The position numbers and the translations under genes are program-made. The notes beneath the pieces were generated by a model that saw only the letters and a program-made list of their open reading frames with translations, was not told the origin of the DNA and ran no database searches. From Streptomyces qinzhouensis (GTDB lineage Bacteria; Actinomycetota; Actinomycetes; Streptomycetales; Streptomycetaceae): a DNA stretch of 64,000 nucleotides. The stretch is from the NCBI RefSeq assembly GCF_007856155.1, contig NZ_CP042266.1, positions 2,914,001 through 2,978,000 on the forward strand, written 5' to 3'. Below are positions 25,754 through 37,624 of this stretch, piece by piece. How positions within the stretch are numbered: position 1 is the stretch's first letter; every line of letters starts with the position of its first letter.

Positions 25754-25824
25754 TCCCAGGTCGTCTAATGGCAGGACAAATGGTTTTGGTCCATTGAATG
25801 AGGGTTCGATTCCTTCCCTGGGAG
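25754..25824 (+). tRNA. tRNA-Gln (UUG)
   Basis: A full cloverleaf: acceptor TCCCAGG (25754-25760) pairs with CCTGGGA (25817-25823). The anticodon stem AATGG/CCATT closes a TTTTGGT loop giving anticodon UUG. The T-arm is GAGGG-TTCGATT-CCTTC. CCA is not encoded. It lies upstream of glmU, the position of tRNA-Gln in other Streptomyces. Confidence 0.95.
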
Positions 25825-26036
25825 CCGTAGCACCGCGGGAGCCGTCCCGGATACCCGCGGGCAGTGCAACGAGCCCCGGCCGTCGACGGCCGGGGCCGTT
25901 TGCTTGTCCAAGGGACGCACACCGCGCGGGGGCCCCGTCGGCTCTTGGGCGGATCTTGGGTTTCCCTGGTCATTTCGCTGGTCAGACGCCCCGGTATCCT
26001 TCGGATGTCCACCACCCGAAGCCGAAGGGCATACCC

Positions 26037-27485
26037 GTGAGCGCCAACCGCCCGGCAGCCGTCGTCGTCCTCGCAGCGGGTGAGGGCACCCGCATGAAGT
26101 CCAAGACCCCCAAGGTCCTCCATGACATCTGCGGGCGGTCCCTCGTGGGCCATGTCGTCACCGCGGCGCGCGAGCTGGACCCCGAGCATCTGGTCGTGGT
26201 CGTCGGCCATGCCGCCGAGCAGGTCAGGGGCCATCTGACGGAACGGTACGCCGGTACCCGCACCGCGTTCCAGGCCGAGCAGAACGGCACCGGGCACGCG
26301 GTGCGGATCGCCCTCGACGAGCTGGGCCAGGCGGTCACCGGCACGGTCGTCGTGGTCTGCGGCGACACTCCGCTGCTCTCCGGCGAGACGCTGACCGCGC
26401 TGGCCACGACCCACGAGGGCGACGGCAACGCGGTGACCGTGCTCACCGCCGAGGTCCCGGACTCCACCGGTTACGGCCGGATCGTGCGCGACGCCGCGTC
26501 GGGCGCCGTGACCGCGATCGTGGAGCACAAGGACGCCTCGGCGGAGCAGCGGGCGATCCGGGAGATCAACTCCGGAGTGTTCGCCTTCGACGGCCAGTTG
26601 CTCTCGGACGCGCTGGGGAAGGTCCGTACGGACAACAGCCAGGGCGAGGAGTATCTGACCGATGTTCTCGGCATCCTGCGGGAGGCCGGGCACCGGGTGG
26701 GGGCCTGTGTCGCGGCCGACCACCGGGAGATCCTGGGCATCAACAACCGGGTCCAGCTGGCGGAGGCGCGCGGGCTGCTCAACGCGCGGCTGCTGGAGCG
26801 GGCGATGCTGGCCGGGGTGACGGTCGTCGACCCGGCGACGGTCCAGATCGATGCGACCGTCACTTTTGAGCCGGACGCCATTGTTCACCCGGGCACCCAG
26901 TTGCTCGGTGTCACCCGTCTCGCCGAAGGCGCCGAGGTGGGGCCCAACACCCGGCTCACGGACACCGTCGTGGGCGCGGGCGCCCGGGTCATCAACGCGG
27001 TCGCGGACCGCGCGGAGATCGGCGACGGCGCCTCCGTGGGCCCGTACGCCTATCTGCGCCCCGGCACCAGGCTGGGAGTGAAGGCCAAGGCCGGAACCTA
27101 CGTCGAGATGAAGAACGCCACGATCGGCGAGGGTACGAAGGTCCCCCATCTGTCGTATGTCGGCGACGCCACGATCGGTGATTTCAGCAATATCGGCGCG
27201 GCCAGCGTTTTTGTGAACTACGACGGTGAGGCGAAGCACCACACGACGATCGGCTCCCACTGCAAGACCGGCTCGGACAATATGTTTGTGGCTCCTGTCA
27301 CGGTCGGGGACGGCGCGTATACCGCGGCCGGCTCGGTGATCACCAAGGACGTACCGGCCGGTTCACTGGCCGTCGCCCGGGGCCAGCAGCGGAATATCGA
27401 GGGCTGGGTAGCCCGCAAGCGGCCCGGGAGCGCCGCTGCGCAGGCTGCCGCGGCGGCCGCCGACAAGGCGCCCGCCGAGAACTGA
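26037..27485 (+). CDS. glmU: Bifunctional UDP-N-acetylglucosamine pyrophosphorylase / glucosamine-1-P acetyltransferase
   Basis: A 482-residue GlmU making UDP-GlcNAc for peptidoglycan. The uridylyltransferase half has the pyrophosphorylase motif L-A-A-G-E-G-T-R-M-K-S near residues 12-22, Q-N-G-T-G-H-A and C-G-D-T-P-L-L. The acetyltransferase half is a left-handed beta helix of hexapeptide repeats, with Y-V-E-M-K-N-A, H-L-S-Y-V-G-D and N-Y-D-G. The short Ala/Lys tail is typical of actinobacteria. The GTG start at 26037 fits the conserved S-A-N-R-P-A-A-V-V-V-L opening. prs follows after 109 bases. Confidence 0.97.
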   Translation: MSANRPAAVVVLAAGEGTRMKSKTPKVLHDICGRSLVGHVVTAARELDPEHLVVVVGHAAEQVRGHLTERYAGTRTAFQAEQNGTGHAVRIALDELGQAVTGTVVVVCGDTPLLSGETLTALATTHEGDGNAVTVLTAEVPDSTGYGRIVRDAASGAVTAIVEHKDASAEQRAIREINSGVFAFDGQLLSDALGKVRTDNSQGEEYLTDVLGILREAGHRVGACVAADHREILGINNRVQLAEARGLLNARLLERAMLAGVTVVDPATVQIDATVTFEPDAIVHPGTQLLGVTRLAEGAEVGPNTRLTDTVVGAGARVINAVADRAEIGDGASVGPYAYLRPGTRLGVKAKAGTYVEMKNATIGEGTKVPHLSYVGDATIGDFSNIGAASVFVNYDGEAKHHTTIGSHCKTGSDNMFVAPVTVGDGAYTAAGSVITKDVPAGSLAVARGQQRNIEGWVARKRPGSAAAQAAAAAADKAPAEN

Positions 27486-27594
27486 CCGGAAACGGGTGCG
27501 CCAAAGACGGCGTACCGTGATACGTGCACACATTCGGCTGGCTCGCGATTCTCCATGTCCGCGGCCAGAGAACACCCTCTGAGGAGACAGTGCT

Positions 27595-28572
27595 GTGACC
27601 GGGATCAAGACGACCGGCGAGAAGAAGCTCATGCTCTTCTCCGGCCGCGCCCACCCCGAGCTGGCCGAGGAAGTCGCGCATCAACTGGGTGTCAACCTGG
27701 TTCCGACCAAGGCTTTCGACTTCGCGAACGGCGAGATCTACGTTCGATTCCAGGAGTCCGCGCGCGGTGCCGACTGCTTTCTGATGCAGAGCCACACGGC
27801 TCCCATCAATAAGTGGATCATGGAACAGCTGATCATGATCGATGCTCTGAAGCGGGCCTCCGCCCGGAGCATCACCGTGATCGTGCCGTTCTACGGCTAC
27901 GCCCGCCAGGACAAGAAGCACCGCGGCCGCGAGCCGATCTCGGCCCGGATGATCGCCGACTTGATGAAGACCGCGGGCGCGGACCGCATCCTCACCGTCG
28001 ATCTGCACACCGACCAGATCCAGGGCTTCTTCGACGGCCCCGTCGACCACCTGTTCGCCCTGCCGGTGCTGGCGGACTACGTCGCCGCGAAGGTCGACCC
28101 GTCGAAGCTGACCGTGGTCTCCCCCGACGCGGGCCGGGTCCGGGTCGCCGACCGCTGGTGCGACCGCCTCGGCGCGCCGCTGGCGATCGTCCACAAGCGG
28201 CGTGACAAGGATGTCGCCAACCAGGTGACCGTCCACGAGGTCGTCGGCAATGTCGAGGGCCGGGTCTGCATCCTGGTCGACGACATGATCGACACCGGTG
28301 GCACGATCTGCGCCGCGGCGGACGCGCTGTTCGCCAACGGCGCGGAGGACGTCATCGTGACGGCGACGCACGGTGTGCTCTCCGGCCCGGCCGCCGACCG
28401 CCTGAAGAACTCCAAGGTCAGCGAGTTCGTCCTGACGAACACCCTGCCCACCCCGGGCGATCTGGAACTGGACAAGATCACGGTGCTGTCGATGGCCCCG
28501 ACGATCGCCCGCGCGGTCCGCGAGGTCTTCGAGGACGGCTCCGTAACCAGCCTCTTCGAAGAGCAGGCGTGA
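27595..28572 (+). CDS. prs: Ribose-phosphate pyrophosphokinase
   Basis: A 325-residue PRPP synthetase supplying nucleotide, His and Trp synthesis. Visible are the N-terminal L-F-S-G-R-A-H-P, the regulatory/ATP region Y-A-R-Q-D-K-K-H-R-G-R-E-P-I near residues 100-113, the metal-binding D-L-H-T-D-Q-I-Q-G-F-F, and the PRPP loop V-D-D-M-I-D-T-G-G-T near 223-232. GTG 27595 follows GAGGAGA closely. It is probably co-transcribed with glmU and ended by a strong terminator. Confidence 0.97.
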   Translation: MTGIKTTGEKKLMLFSGRAHPELAEEVAHQLGVNLVPTKAFDFANGEIYVRFQESARGADCFLMQSHTAPINKWIMEQLIMIDALKRASARSITVIVPFYGYARQDKKHRGREPISARMIADLMKTAGADRILTVDLHTDQIQGFFDGPVDHLFALPVLADYVAAKVDPSKLTVVSPDAGRVRVADRWCDRLGAPLAIVHKRRDKDVANQVTVHEVVGNVEGRVCILVDDMIDTGGTICAAADALFANGAEDVIVTATHGVLSGPAADRLKNSKVSEFVLTNTLPTPGDLELDKITVLSMAPTIARAVREVFEDGSVTSLFEEQA

Positions 28573-28601
28573 TTTTTTAGGGCTCGGTTCGCCAAGTTCT
28601 C

Positions 28602-28655
28602 AAGGCGGGCCGGGTCCGAGTCATGGCCCAGTGACTCGGACCCGGCCCGCCTTTT
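28602..28655 (+). terminator. Strong intrinsic terminator after prs
   Basis: A 22-base inverted repeat (28602-28623 with 28632-28653) with an 8-base loop and a following T-run, 30 bases after the prs stop. It is the most classical rho-independent terminator in the window. Confidence 0.93.
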
Positions 28656-28958
28656 GTTGCGGCGAGTGAGCCGAAGGGGCGCGCCGAGTTCTGGAAGGAG
28701 AACGCGCGCAGGCCGCGAGGAACGAGTGGCCGAGCACGATCGACTGAAGAACTTGGCTAAAGCGCCCCGGAGGCGAACCGAGCCTCAAAATTCGGAGACC
28801 GCGGCCCTTTCGCGTACACTTCTGAGGTTGCTCGGCGAGGGAGGCCGTACCGGAAGCGGTACGGCGGTCCGTTATCGACGCGCTCTTCGCATCAGGCGTA
28901 GCAGGCCGTTCGCGGCCGGGTGACTCATCCGTATCCGTCTGTTGTGCGAGGAGTACAC
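28656..28958. other. Leader region upstream of rplY
   Basis: 303 bases without a convincing gene. A less GC-rich patch near 28780-28830 may hold the rplY promoter, but no clear -35/-10 pair could be fixed. Confidence 0.4.
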
Positions 28959-29549
28959 ATGTCCGAGGTCAAGCTCGCCGCGAGCGTCCGTACCGAGTTC
29001 GGCAAGGGCGCCGCCCGCCGCGTCCGCCGTGACAACCGGGTTCCCGGTGTCCTCTACGGCCACGGCACCGACCCGGTCCACGTCACCCTGCCGGGCCACG
29101 AGCTGCTGCTGGCGCTCCGTACCCCGAACGTCCTGCTCGCCCTGGACATCGAGGGCAAGAACGAGCTGGCGATCCCGAAGGCCGTGCAGCGCGACCCGCT
29201 GAAGGGCCACCTGGAGCACGTCGACCTGCTGCTGGTCAAGCGCGGCGAGAAGGTCACCGTCGAGGTTCAGGTCAACGCCGAGGGCGAGCTGGCCGCGGGC
29301 GGCAACCTCCTGGAGCACGTGCTGAACACGCTCTCCGTCGAGGCCGAGGCCACCCACATCCCCGAGTTCTTCACGGTCTCCGTCGAGGGCCTGGAGGCCG
29401 GCGCCTCCGTCCTCGCCAAGGACATCGCGCTGCCGTCCGGCGTGACCCTGGCCATCGAGGAGGACACCGTCGTCCTCCAGGTCCTGGCCGCGCAGGCCGA
29501 GGAGCCCGCCGCCGAGGCCGCCGAGGGCGAGGCGTCCGCGGAGGCGTAA
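28959..29549 (+). CDS. rplY: 50S ribosomal protein bL25 (Ctc family)
   Basis: A 196-residue long-form bL25 with a 5S-rRNA-binding N-domain ([22 protein letters not shown]). The C-terminal TL5/Ctc beta domain has [13 protein letters not shown] and [12 protein letters not shown]. An acidic Ala/Glu tail ([12 protein letters not shown]) ends the protein. GCGAGGAG precedes ATG 28959. It is followed by a hairpin and then pth, the usual Ctc-Pth order. Confidence 0.96.
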   Translation: MSEVKLAASVRTEFGKGAARRVRRDNRVPGVLYGHGTDPVHVTLPGHELLLALRTPNVLLALDIEGKNELAIPKAVQRDPLKGHLEHVDLLLVKRGEKVTVEVQVNAEGELAAGGNLLEHVLNTLSVEAEATHIPEFFTVSVEGLEAGASVLAKDIALPSGVTLAIEEDTVVLQVLAAQAEEPAAEAAEGEASAEA

Positions 29550-29574
29550 GCACTCCCGGCGTCTTCAGCTGTAC

Positions 29575-29613
29575 GGTCGCCGCCCGCACCCCGCCGGGGC
29601 GCGGGCGGCGACC
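29575..29613 (+). terminator. Hairpin between rplY and pth
   Basis: A 13-base perfect stem (29575-29587 with 29601-29613) and a 13-base loop, 26 bases after the rplY stop. It may attenuate rather than fully separate the two genes. Confidence 0.65.
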
Positions 29614-29709
29614 GCGTTTCCCGGCCACCGCGTTTCCCGGCCCGCCGGGACACCTGCCCGGGAGCGGCCCGCCCGGCCTTCCGCCACCCCCGACGGAGAG
29701 AATCACCCC

Positions 29710-30321
29710 ATGACGACCACCGACGCGACGACCGGCACCGACGCCCCCTGGCTGATCGTGGGTCTCGGCAACCCCGGCCCCGGCCATGCCGCCAACCGCC
29801 ACAATGTGGGCTTCATGGTCGCCGATCTGCTCGCCCGCCGGATCGGCGGCACCTTCAAACGCGGCCAGAAGGCCCAGGCCCATATCGTCGAGGGCCGGCT
29901 CGGCAGCCCCGGGCCCGGCAGCCGCCGCGTGGTGCTGGCGAAGCCGATGTCGTACATGAACCTCTCCGGCGGCCCGGTCACCTCGCTCCGGGACTTCTAC
30001 AAGATCCCGGTGGCGCACATCATCGCCGTCCATGACGAGCTGGACATCGACTACGGCGTCCTCCGGCTGAAGATCGGCGGCGGGGACAACGGCCACAACG
30101 GCCTGAAGTCGATCACCAAATCACTGGGCCCCGAGTACCACCGGGTGCGGTTCGGCATCGGCCGTCCGCCGGGCCGGATGCCGGTCGCCGACTTCGTACT
30201 GAAGGACTTCTCGGGCGCCGAGCGCAAGGAGCTGGACTACTTCGTCGACCGGGCGGCCGACGCGGTGGAGGCCCTGGTCACCGAGGGTCTGGAGCGCGCG
30301 CAGAGCACGTACAACTCCTGA
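29710..30321 (+). CDS. pth: Peptidyl-tRNA hydrolase
   Basis: A 203-residue Pth that releases peptides from peptidyl-tRNA dropped by ribosomes. Conserved segments are V-G-L-G-N-P-G-P near residue 17, the catalytic His in [17 protein letters not shown], and H-D-E-L-D-I with [10 protein letters not shown]. The catalytic Asp is in this H-D-E-L. A 12-residue Thr/Asp extension precedes the fold. It starts 160 bases after rplY. Confidence 0.96.
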   Translation: MTTTDATTGTDAPWLIVGLGNPGPGHAANRHNVGFMVADLLARRIGGTFKRGQKAQAHIVEGRLGSPGPGSRRVVLAKPMSYMNLSGGPVTSLRDFYKIPVAHIIAVHDELDIDYGVLRLKIGGGDNGHNGLKSITKSLGPEYHRVRFGIGRPPGRMPVADFVLKDFSGAERKELDYFVDRAADAVEALVTEGLERAQSTYNS

Positions 30322-30387
30322 CGGAAACCCGCGAACCCCGGGACGGAGGTTGACGCGGCGTGTCCCCATGGCCAAAGATCCGGGCTC

Positions 30388-30849
30388 ATGTCCATGAACC
30401 GCGCGCTCCTCGGCGCCCGCCGGGTCGCGATGGGAGCCATCGCCTTGCTGCTGCTGGTGGCCGGATTCTGGGCCTCCTGGGAGTCCGCCCAGCATGTCGT
30501 CCTGGCCAAGGGGCGTGAACACGGCACCCTCACGGTCGCCGCGTGCGGCGAGGACACCTGTACGGGCCGCTACGCCCCCAAGGCCCCCGCACCGGCCAGG
30601 TCGGGGCTGACGATCGAGAAGTCGATGGCCGTCGAGAAGGGCGCGGTACTGAACGTGGTCCTCAAGCCCGGTACGAAGGAGCTGGTCCGCACCGGCCCGG
30701 CGGGCGCCCTCCACGCCTGGCTCCCCTTCGCGGGCGCGCTGCTCCTGGCTTCGATCATCATCGCGGGCGGCCTGGCGCTCCCCCGGGTGGCCGCGGCGAC
30801 GGCGACGGCGGGCGCGGCGATCACCCTGGCGACGTTTACCGTGCTGTAG
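30388..30849 (+). CDS. Small membrane protein of unknown function
   Basis: 153 residues. There is one N-terminal membrane segment (A-M-G-A-I-A-L-L-L-L-V-A-G-F-W-A, ~14-30). An extracytoplasmic stretch follows with C-G-E-D-T-C, a likely disulfide, and two close C-terminal membrane segments (A-G-A-L-L-L-A-S-I-I-I-A-G-G-L and A-T-A-T-A-G-A-A-I-T-L-A-T). ATG 30388 or 30394 could be the start. It sits 66 bases after pth and may share its transcript. I do not recognise the family. Confidence 0.65.
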   Translation: MSMNRALLGARRVAMGAIALLLLVAGFWASWESAQHVVLAKGREHGTLTVAACGEDTCTGRYAPKAPAPARSGLTIEKSMAVEKGAVLNVVLKPGTKELVRTGPAGALHAWLPFAGALLLASIIIAGGLALPRVAAATATAGAAITLATFTVL

Positions 30850-30862
30850 GGCGGACGAATGC

Positions 30863-31447
30863 CTAGAAGTCGTCGGCCGCCGCCAAGTCCAGGTCGAGGC
30901 CGAAGGGGCTGTCCAGCTTCAACCTGTCGTGGTAGACGCCGGCGAGTACATATGCCTTGGTCACGGGGTCGAGCTCGTAGGCGCGCACGACCGGCCGGGA
31001 CCCGTTGCGTGTGCGGTCGACCAGCCAGAAGTTCTGAATGCCCGCAGCCGCATACTTTCTCGGCTTGGTCTCCGTATCCCGCGCCCGGGAGTCAGGAGAC
31101 ACCACTTCGACCGCGAGAAGAACGTCTGCCGCAGCGAAAGACGTCGTATCGGGTCCGGTCACAGCCTCCGCGCTCACCACGAGCACATCGGGTTCCGGAG
31201 CATTCCGCCGGTCGAGCACTACGGTCATTTCACGGCGCACCCTCAGATGGCCCGGCACTGTCTGGCGCAGACCGCTGACCAGCAGGTCGATCACCACACT
31301 GTGGAAGTCACGCTGCGGACTCACAAAAACCAGACTCCCGTCCATCAACTCCGTATGCGGCGGGAGGTCGGGCAGCGTCAGCAGATCGTCCACGGTGTAT
31401 CCGTCCAGGGGCGGCACAGGCCAGTGCTGCACGGGCTCAGCAGTCAT
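30863..31447 (-). CDS. Uma2 family restriction-endonuclease-fold protein
   Basis: A 194-residue protein of the Uma2/DUF820 family (PD-(D/E)xK fold). Marks are L-L-T-L-P-D-x-x-x-x-x-E-L-M-D-G-S-L-V near residue 20-40, P-E-P-D-V-L-V-V near 88, and the core V-E-V-V-S-P-D-S-R-A-R-D near 115 followed by K-x-x-x-Y-A-A-A-G-I-x-x-F-W-L-V-D. These abundant proteins have no established function; transposon-related or nuclease roles are proposed. ATG 31447 was chosen because GGGAGG lies immediately upstream. Confidence 0.88.
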   Translation of the reverse strand: MTAEPVQHWPVPPLDGYTVDDLLTLPDLPPHTELMDGSLVFVSPQRDFHSVVIDLLVSGLRQTVPGHLRVRREMTVVLDRRNAPEPDVLVVSAEAVTGPDTTSFAAADVLLAVEVVSPDSRARDTETKPRKYAAAGIQNFWLVDRTRNGSRPVVRAYELDPVTKAYVLAGVYHDRLKLDSPFGLDLDLAAADDF

Positions 31448-31500
31448 CGTTCCTCCCATGGACGGGATCATGGCCTACCCCGTCCACGGTAGCCGGACAC

Positions 31501-31537
31501 TTCCGGCCCCGTCCCCCCATCGGGTGACGGAGCCGGA
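31501..31537 (-). terminator. Hairpin downstream of ppc
   Basis: TTCCGGC and CCGTC pair with GACGG and GCCGGAA (31501-31513 with about 31525-31537), with one mismatch. It lies 35 bases after the ppc stop on the minus strand. Confidence 0.65.
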
Positions 31538-31571
31538 AGCGCCTTGACGAGCCGCGGGAGAAACCCCGGGG

Positions 31572-34313
<2,742 letters not shown>

Positions 34314-34431
34314 AGGTGCTGCTCCTTGCGGTGTTTGAGCACGTCTGGAGGGGTTCTGGAGTCGGCGGACCGCGCTGTCCGGCAGCTCCCAGGATAGGTG
34401 TCCGGTGGTCCGGTGCCGCTAGGAGGGGCTC

Positions 34432-34459
34432 TTGCCCCGGGGCCGTGCGCTGCCATACT
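34432..34459 (+). promoter_or_regulatory. Candidate promoter of the desaturase-TetR operon
   Basis: TTGCCC (34432) and CATACT (34454) with a 16-base spacer give a plausible vegetative -35/-10 pair. The doubled palindrome begins one base further on, about where transcription would start. Confidence 0.45.
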
Positions 34460-34486
34460 TACGTCGCCGTAGGTTACGCAGCCGTA
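34460..34486. promoter_or_regulatory. Doubled TACG-N4-CGTA operator
   Basis: TACGTCGCCGTA (34460-34471) and TACGCAGCCGTA (34475-34486) are two copies of one palindrome, 15 bases apart. They sit just after the candidate -10 box and 67 bases before the desaturase start. The operon encodes its own TetR-type regulator, the obvious candidate ligand. Confidence 0.7.
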
Positions 34487-34552
34487 GCACGGCTCGGTTA
34501 CGGCTCGATCGCGGACATCCCGCTCATCACTTCACCCCCCAGGGGACCCTTC

Positions 34553-35623
34553 ATGACGACTAGCCCCGACCTGCTCGACGACGTCCCGGGACCGGGTACG
34601 GGACCGGATCCGGTATCCGGCTCGGAGCCCGGCGACGGCTCCCCCGCGGGCAGCGACCCCGACGGTGAGGCGCCCGGCGCGCTGCCCTCCGCGACGCTCG
34701 GCGGTGACGAGAAGCGGACCGTCGAGCAGGTGGCCCTGATGCTCTTCATCGCCGTCCCCTTCCTGGCGCTGATCGCGGCCGTGCCGCTGGTCTGGGGCTG
34801 GGGAGTGAGCTGGCTGGACCTCGGGCTGCTGGTCTCGATGTACTTCATCGGCTGCCACGGCATCACCATCGGCTACCACCGCTACTTCACCCACGGCTCC
34901 TTCAAGGCGAAGCGCCCGCTGCGCATCGCGCTCGCCGTCGCGGGCTCGCTCGCCGTGGAGGGCCCGGTGGTCCGCTGGGTCGCCGACCACCGCAAGCACC
35001 ACAAGTTCTCGGACGCCGAGGGCGATCCGCACTCCCCGTGGCGGTACGGCGAGAGCGTGCCCGCTCTGATGAAGGGCCTGTGGTGGGCTCATATCGGCTG
35101 GATGTTCGACGAGGAGCAGACCCCGCAGCACAAGTACGCCCCGGATCTGATCAAGGACCCGGCGATCCGCCGGGTCTCGCGCCACTTCGTCTTCTACACG
35201 CTCCTCTCCCTCTCCTTCCCGGCCGTGGTCGGCGGTCTGGTGACCTGGTCCTGGTGGGGCGCTTTCACCGGCTTCTTCTGGGGGTCGCTGGTCCGGGTCG
35301 CGCTGCTGCACCACGTCACCTGGTCCATCAATTCGATCTGCCACGCGGCCGGGAAGCGGCCGTTCCGATCACGTGATCGGTCCGGCAATGTGTGGTGGCT
35401 GGCCGTGCTGTCGTGCGGCGAGTCCTGGCACAACCTGCACCACGCGGATCAGACCTCGGCACGCCACGGTGTACTGCGCGGCCAGGTGGATTCCAGTGCC
35501 CGGGTGATCCGCTGGTTCGAGCGGCTCGGCTGGGCGTACGACGTCCGCTGGCCCAGCGACGAGCGGATCGCCGCCCGGCGGGCCACCTCCCCGGGGCACG
35601 CCGAGGCCGTCGACACGGCATGA
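34553..35623 (+). CDS. Membrane acyl-CoA (delta-9 type) fatty acid desaturase
   Basis: 356 residues. After a ~55-residue Gly/Pro/Asp-rich N-terminus come four membrane segments and the three histidine clusters of the di-iron desaturases: H-R-Y-F-T-H near 110, H-R-K-H-H near 147, and H-N-L-H-H near 290. This matches the acyl-CoA desaturase group that introduces a cis double bond to adjust membrane fluidity. ATG 34553 is preceded by A-G-G-G-G-A. It is coupled (TGATG overlap) to the TetR gene. Confidence 0.93.
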   Translation: MTTSPDLLDDVPGPGTGPDPVSGSEPGDGSPAGSDPDGEAPGALPSATLGGDEKRTVEQVALMLFIAVPFLALIAAVPLVWGWGVSWLDLGLLVSMYFIGCHGITIGYHRYFTHGSFKAKRPLRIALAVAGSLAVEGPVVRWVADHRKHHKFSDAEGDPHSPWRYGESVPALMKGLWWAHIGWMFDEEQTPQHKYAPDLIKDPAIRRVSRHFVFYTLLSLSFPAVVGGLVTWSWWGAFTGFFWGSLVRVALLHHVTWSINSICHAAGKRPFRSRDRSGNVWWLAVLSCGESWHNLHHADQTSARHGVLRGQVDSSARVIRWFERLGWAYDVRWPSDERIAARRATSPGHAEAVDTA

Positions 35624-36354
35624 TGGAGGACGTGGCGACCGACGGCAGCAGTACCCATACCCAGATAGACGCGGCGAACGCGGCGAGCACCGCGAATCCG
35701 GCGGGCGCCGCGAAGACCCGGCCCTCGGCGCGGCGCGGGCGCCGGGTGCGGATGACCGGTGCCGAACGGCGCGAGCAGCTGCTGGACATCGGTCGCACGC
35801 TCTTCGCCGAGAAGGGCTTCGAGGGCACATCGGTGGAGGAGATCGCCGCGAACGCGGGGGTGTCCAAGCCGGTGGTCTACGAGCACTTCGGCGGCAAGGA
35901 GGGGCTGTACGCGGTGGTGGTCGACCGCGAGATGCGCCAGCTCCTCGACATGGTGACGGGCGCGCTGACCGCCGGGCATCCGCGGGAGCTGCTGGAGCAG
36001 GCGGCGTTCGCGCTCCTCGACTACATCGAGACGTACACGGACGGTTTCCGGATCCTGGTGCGGGACTCGCCGGTGGCCCAGTCGACGGGCACGTTCGCCT
36101 CGCTGATCAGCGATATCGCCACCCAGGTCGAGGACATTCTGGGGCTGGAGTTCAAGCACCGCGGCTTCGATCCGAAGCTGGCGCCGCTGTATGCCCAGGC
36201 CCTGGTGGGGATGGTCGCCCTGACCGGCCAGTGGTGGGTGGACGCCCGCCGGCCCGAGAAGGCCGAGGTGGCGGCGCATCTGGTGAATCTGGCCTGGCAC
36301 GGCCTCGACGGGCTGGAGCAGAAGCCCCGGCTGATGGGCCACCGCAAGAGCTGA
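35623..36354 (+). CDS. TetR-family regulator, probable repressor of the desaturase operon
   Basis: 243 residues. A ~45-residue Ala/Thr-rich N-terminus precedes a classical TetR helix-turn-helix: R-R-E-Q-L-L-D-I-G-R-T-L-F-A-E-K-G-F-E-G-T-S-V-E-E-I-A, continuing to K-P-V-V-Y-E-H-F-G-G-K-E-G-L. The ligand-binding C-domain has L-V-R-D-S-P and W-W-V-D-A-R-R. Its ATG overlaps the desaturase TGA. By analogy with acyl-CoA-responsive TetR proteins paired with desaturases, it should sense a lipid signal and bind the doubled operator at 34460-34486. That is inference. Confidence 0.9.
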   Translation: MEDVATDGSSTHTQIDAANAASTANPAGAAKTRPSARRGRRVRMTGAERREQLLDIGRTLFAEKGFEGTSVEEIAANAGVSKPVVYEHFGGKEGLYAVVVDREMRQLLDMVTGALTAGHPRELLEQAAFALLDYIETYTDGFRILVRDSPVAQSTGTFASLISDIATQVEDILGLEFKHRGFDPKLAPLYAQALVGMVALTGQWWVDARRPEKAEVAAHLVNLAWHGLDGLEQKPRLMGHRKS

Positions 36355-36710
36355 GACGGCGGCGGGGGCGCGTGGGGGCGCGGGGCGCCCCGGCGAGCGG
36401 GGACCAGGGCCGCGGGCCCCCGGGCTCGGTCCGGGTCCGAAACCAGGGCCGGGATCGAGTGCCCTGACAGCCCGGGTCGTCAGGGCGTCGGTCCGCTGAG
36501 ACACAGTCCAGGTCAGGGCATCGGCCCACAGGAGCGCCCACCTGTCGAGGCACCGGCCCGTCGAGCCGCTGACTCGTCTGGACACCGGTCCGTCAGGGCG
36601 CCCGCCCGCGGCGGTGCGGAGCCGGTCGGGCGGAGCTCGACGAGGCGAGGCCCCGCCGGTCACTCGGCCGGGCCCCGGCCGGCCTGGGCGTCAGGGCGCG
36701 GGACCGCCGG
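36355..36710. other. Gene-free spacer between convergent genes
   Basis: 356 very GC-rich bases between the TetR gene and tam. No gene, RNA or strong hairpin was recognised. Open frames here are compositional. Confidence 0.6.
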
Positions 36711-37544
36711 CTATCGGGCCGGCTTCGTCGCGACCGCGAAGATCCGGCGGAACGGGAAGACCGTGCCCCGCGGCCCCGGCGGATACGCCTCCCGCAGCAG
36801 TTCGCGGTACTGCCCGAGGAAGGCGCCGACCGCCGCCTCGTCATCGCCCAGTTCGGTCAGCACCGGCCGCAGCGTGGTGCCCTTGAGCCAGTCCAGGACG
36901 GGATCCTCGCCGGTCAGCAGCTGGTAGTACGTGGTCTCCCAGGCGTCGGCCGCGCAGTCGAGCCCGGTCAGCAGCTCCAGGTAGTCGGCCGGGGCGAGCA
37001 CATGGGCGGAGTCCCGGCCGCGGTCGCCGAGCCGCTCCCGCCACTCCGGCCGCCCGCACAGGCTGCCCAGCAGGGTATGGCTGGGGGCGTCGTGGTTGCC
37101 GGGGACCTGGAAGGCGAAGGTGCCGCCGGGGGTGAGGGCGGCGATCCAGCGGGCGAAGGACCCGGCATGGCCGGGCACCCACTGGAGCGCCGCGTTGGAG
37201 ACGATCAGGTCGTACGGCCCGTCGGGCGTCCAGTCCGTGGCGTCGGCCGCGCGGAAGCCGAGCCGGCCGCCGCCCGGGGTGGGCCCGGCGTGGTTCTTCT
37301 CGGCGAGGGCGAGCATCTCGGGCGAATGGTCAAAGCCGGTGATCTCGGCGGTGGGCCAGCGCTCGGCCAGCAGCGCGGTGACATTGCCGGCCCCGCAGCC
37401 GAGGTCGGCGATCCGGGGCGGTCGGCCGTCGGCCGCCGGGGCGGCCGGATCGGGCACCCGGGCGAGGAGATCGCGGAAGGGGCGCGTCCGGTGACCCGAA
37501 TGGCGGAGGTACTGGTGGGGGTCCCAGATCGGTGCGGAATTCAC
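36711..37544 (-). CDS. tam: Trans-aconitate 2-methyltransferase
   Basis: A 277-residue SAM methyltransferase that detoxifies trans-aconitate, an inhibitor of aconitase. Motif I A-D-L-G-C-G-A-G-N-V-T lies near residue 47, D-x-S-P-E-M-L near 72, D-L-I-V-S-N-A-A-L-Q-W-V near 112 and L-T-P-G-G-T-F-A-F-Q-V-P-G-N near 135. W-D-P-x-Q-Y-L at the N-terminus is typical of Tam. The start is GTG 37544. It is divergent from a MarR gene, the conserved tam/tamR arrangement described in S. coelicolor. Confidence 0.93.
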   Translation of the reverse strand: MNSAPIWDPHQYLRHSGHRTRPFRDLLARVPDPAAPAADGRPPRIADLGCGAGNVTALLAERWPTAEITGFDHSPEMLALAEKNHAGPTPGGGRLGFRAADATDWTPDGPYDLIVSNAALQWVPGHAGSFARWIAALTPGGTFAFQVPGNHDAPSHTLLGSLCGRPEWRERLGDRGRDSAHVLAPADYLELLTGLDCAADAWETTYYQLLTGEDPVLDWLKGTTLRPVLTELGDDEAAVGAFLGQYRELLREAYPPGPRGTVFPFRRIFAVATKPAR

Positions 37545-37624
37545 GGCGAAGCTCCCTCACGGCGACGGACGGCAGAAGCGGAACGGGTTTCCCGCCCGTC
37601 CCTTCGCCACCGTCCACCACATCA

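Noticed and set aside
28654..28923. Possible small gene upstream of rplY
   Set aside because: Arg/Ser-rich, no ribosome site, starts inside the prs terminator.
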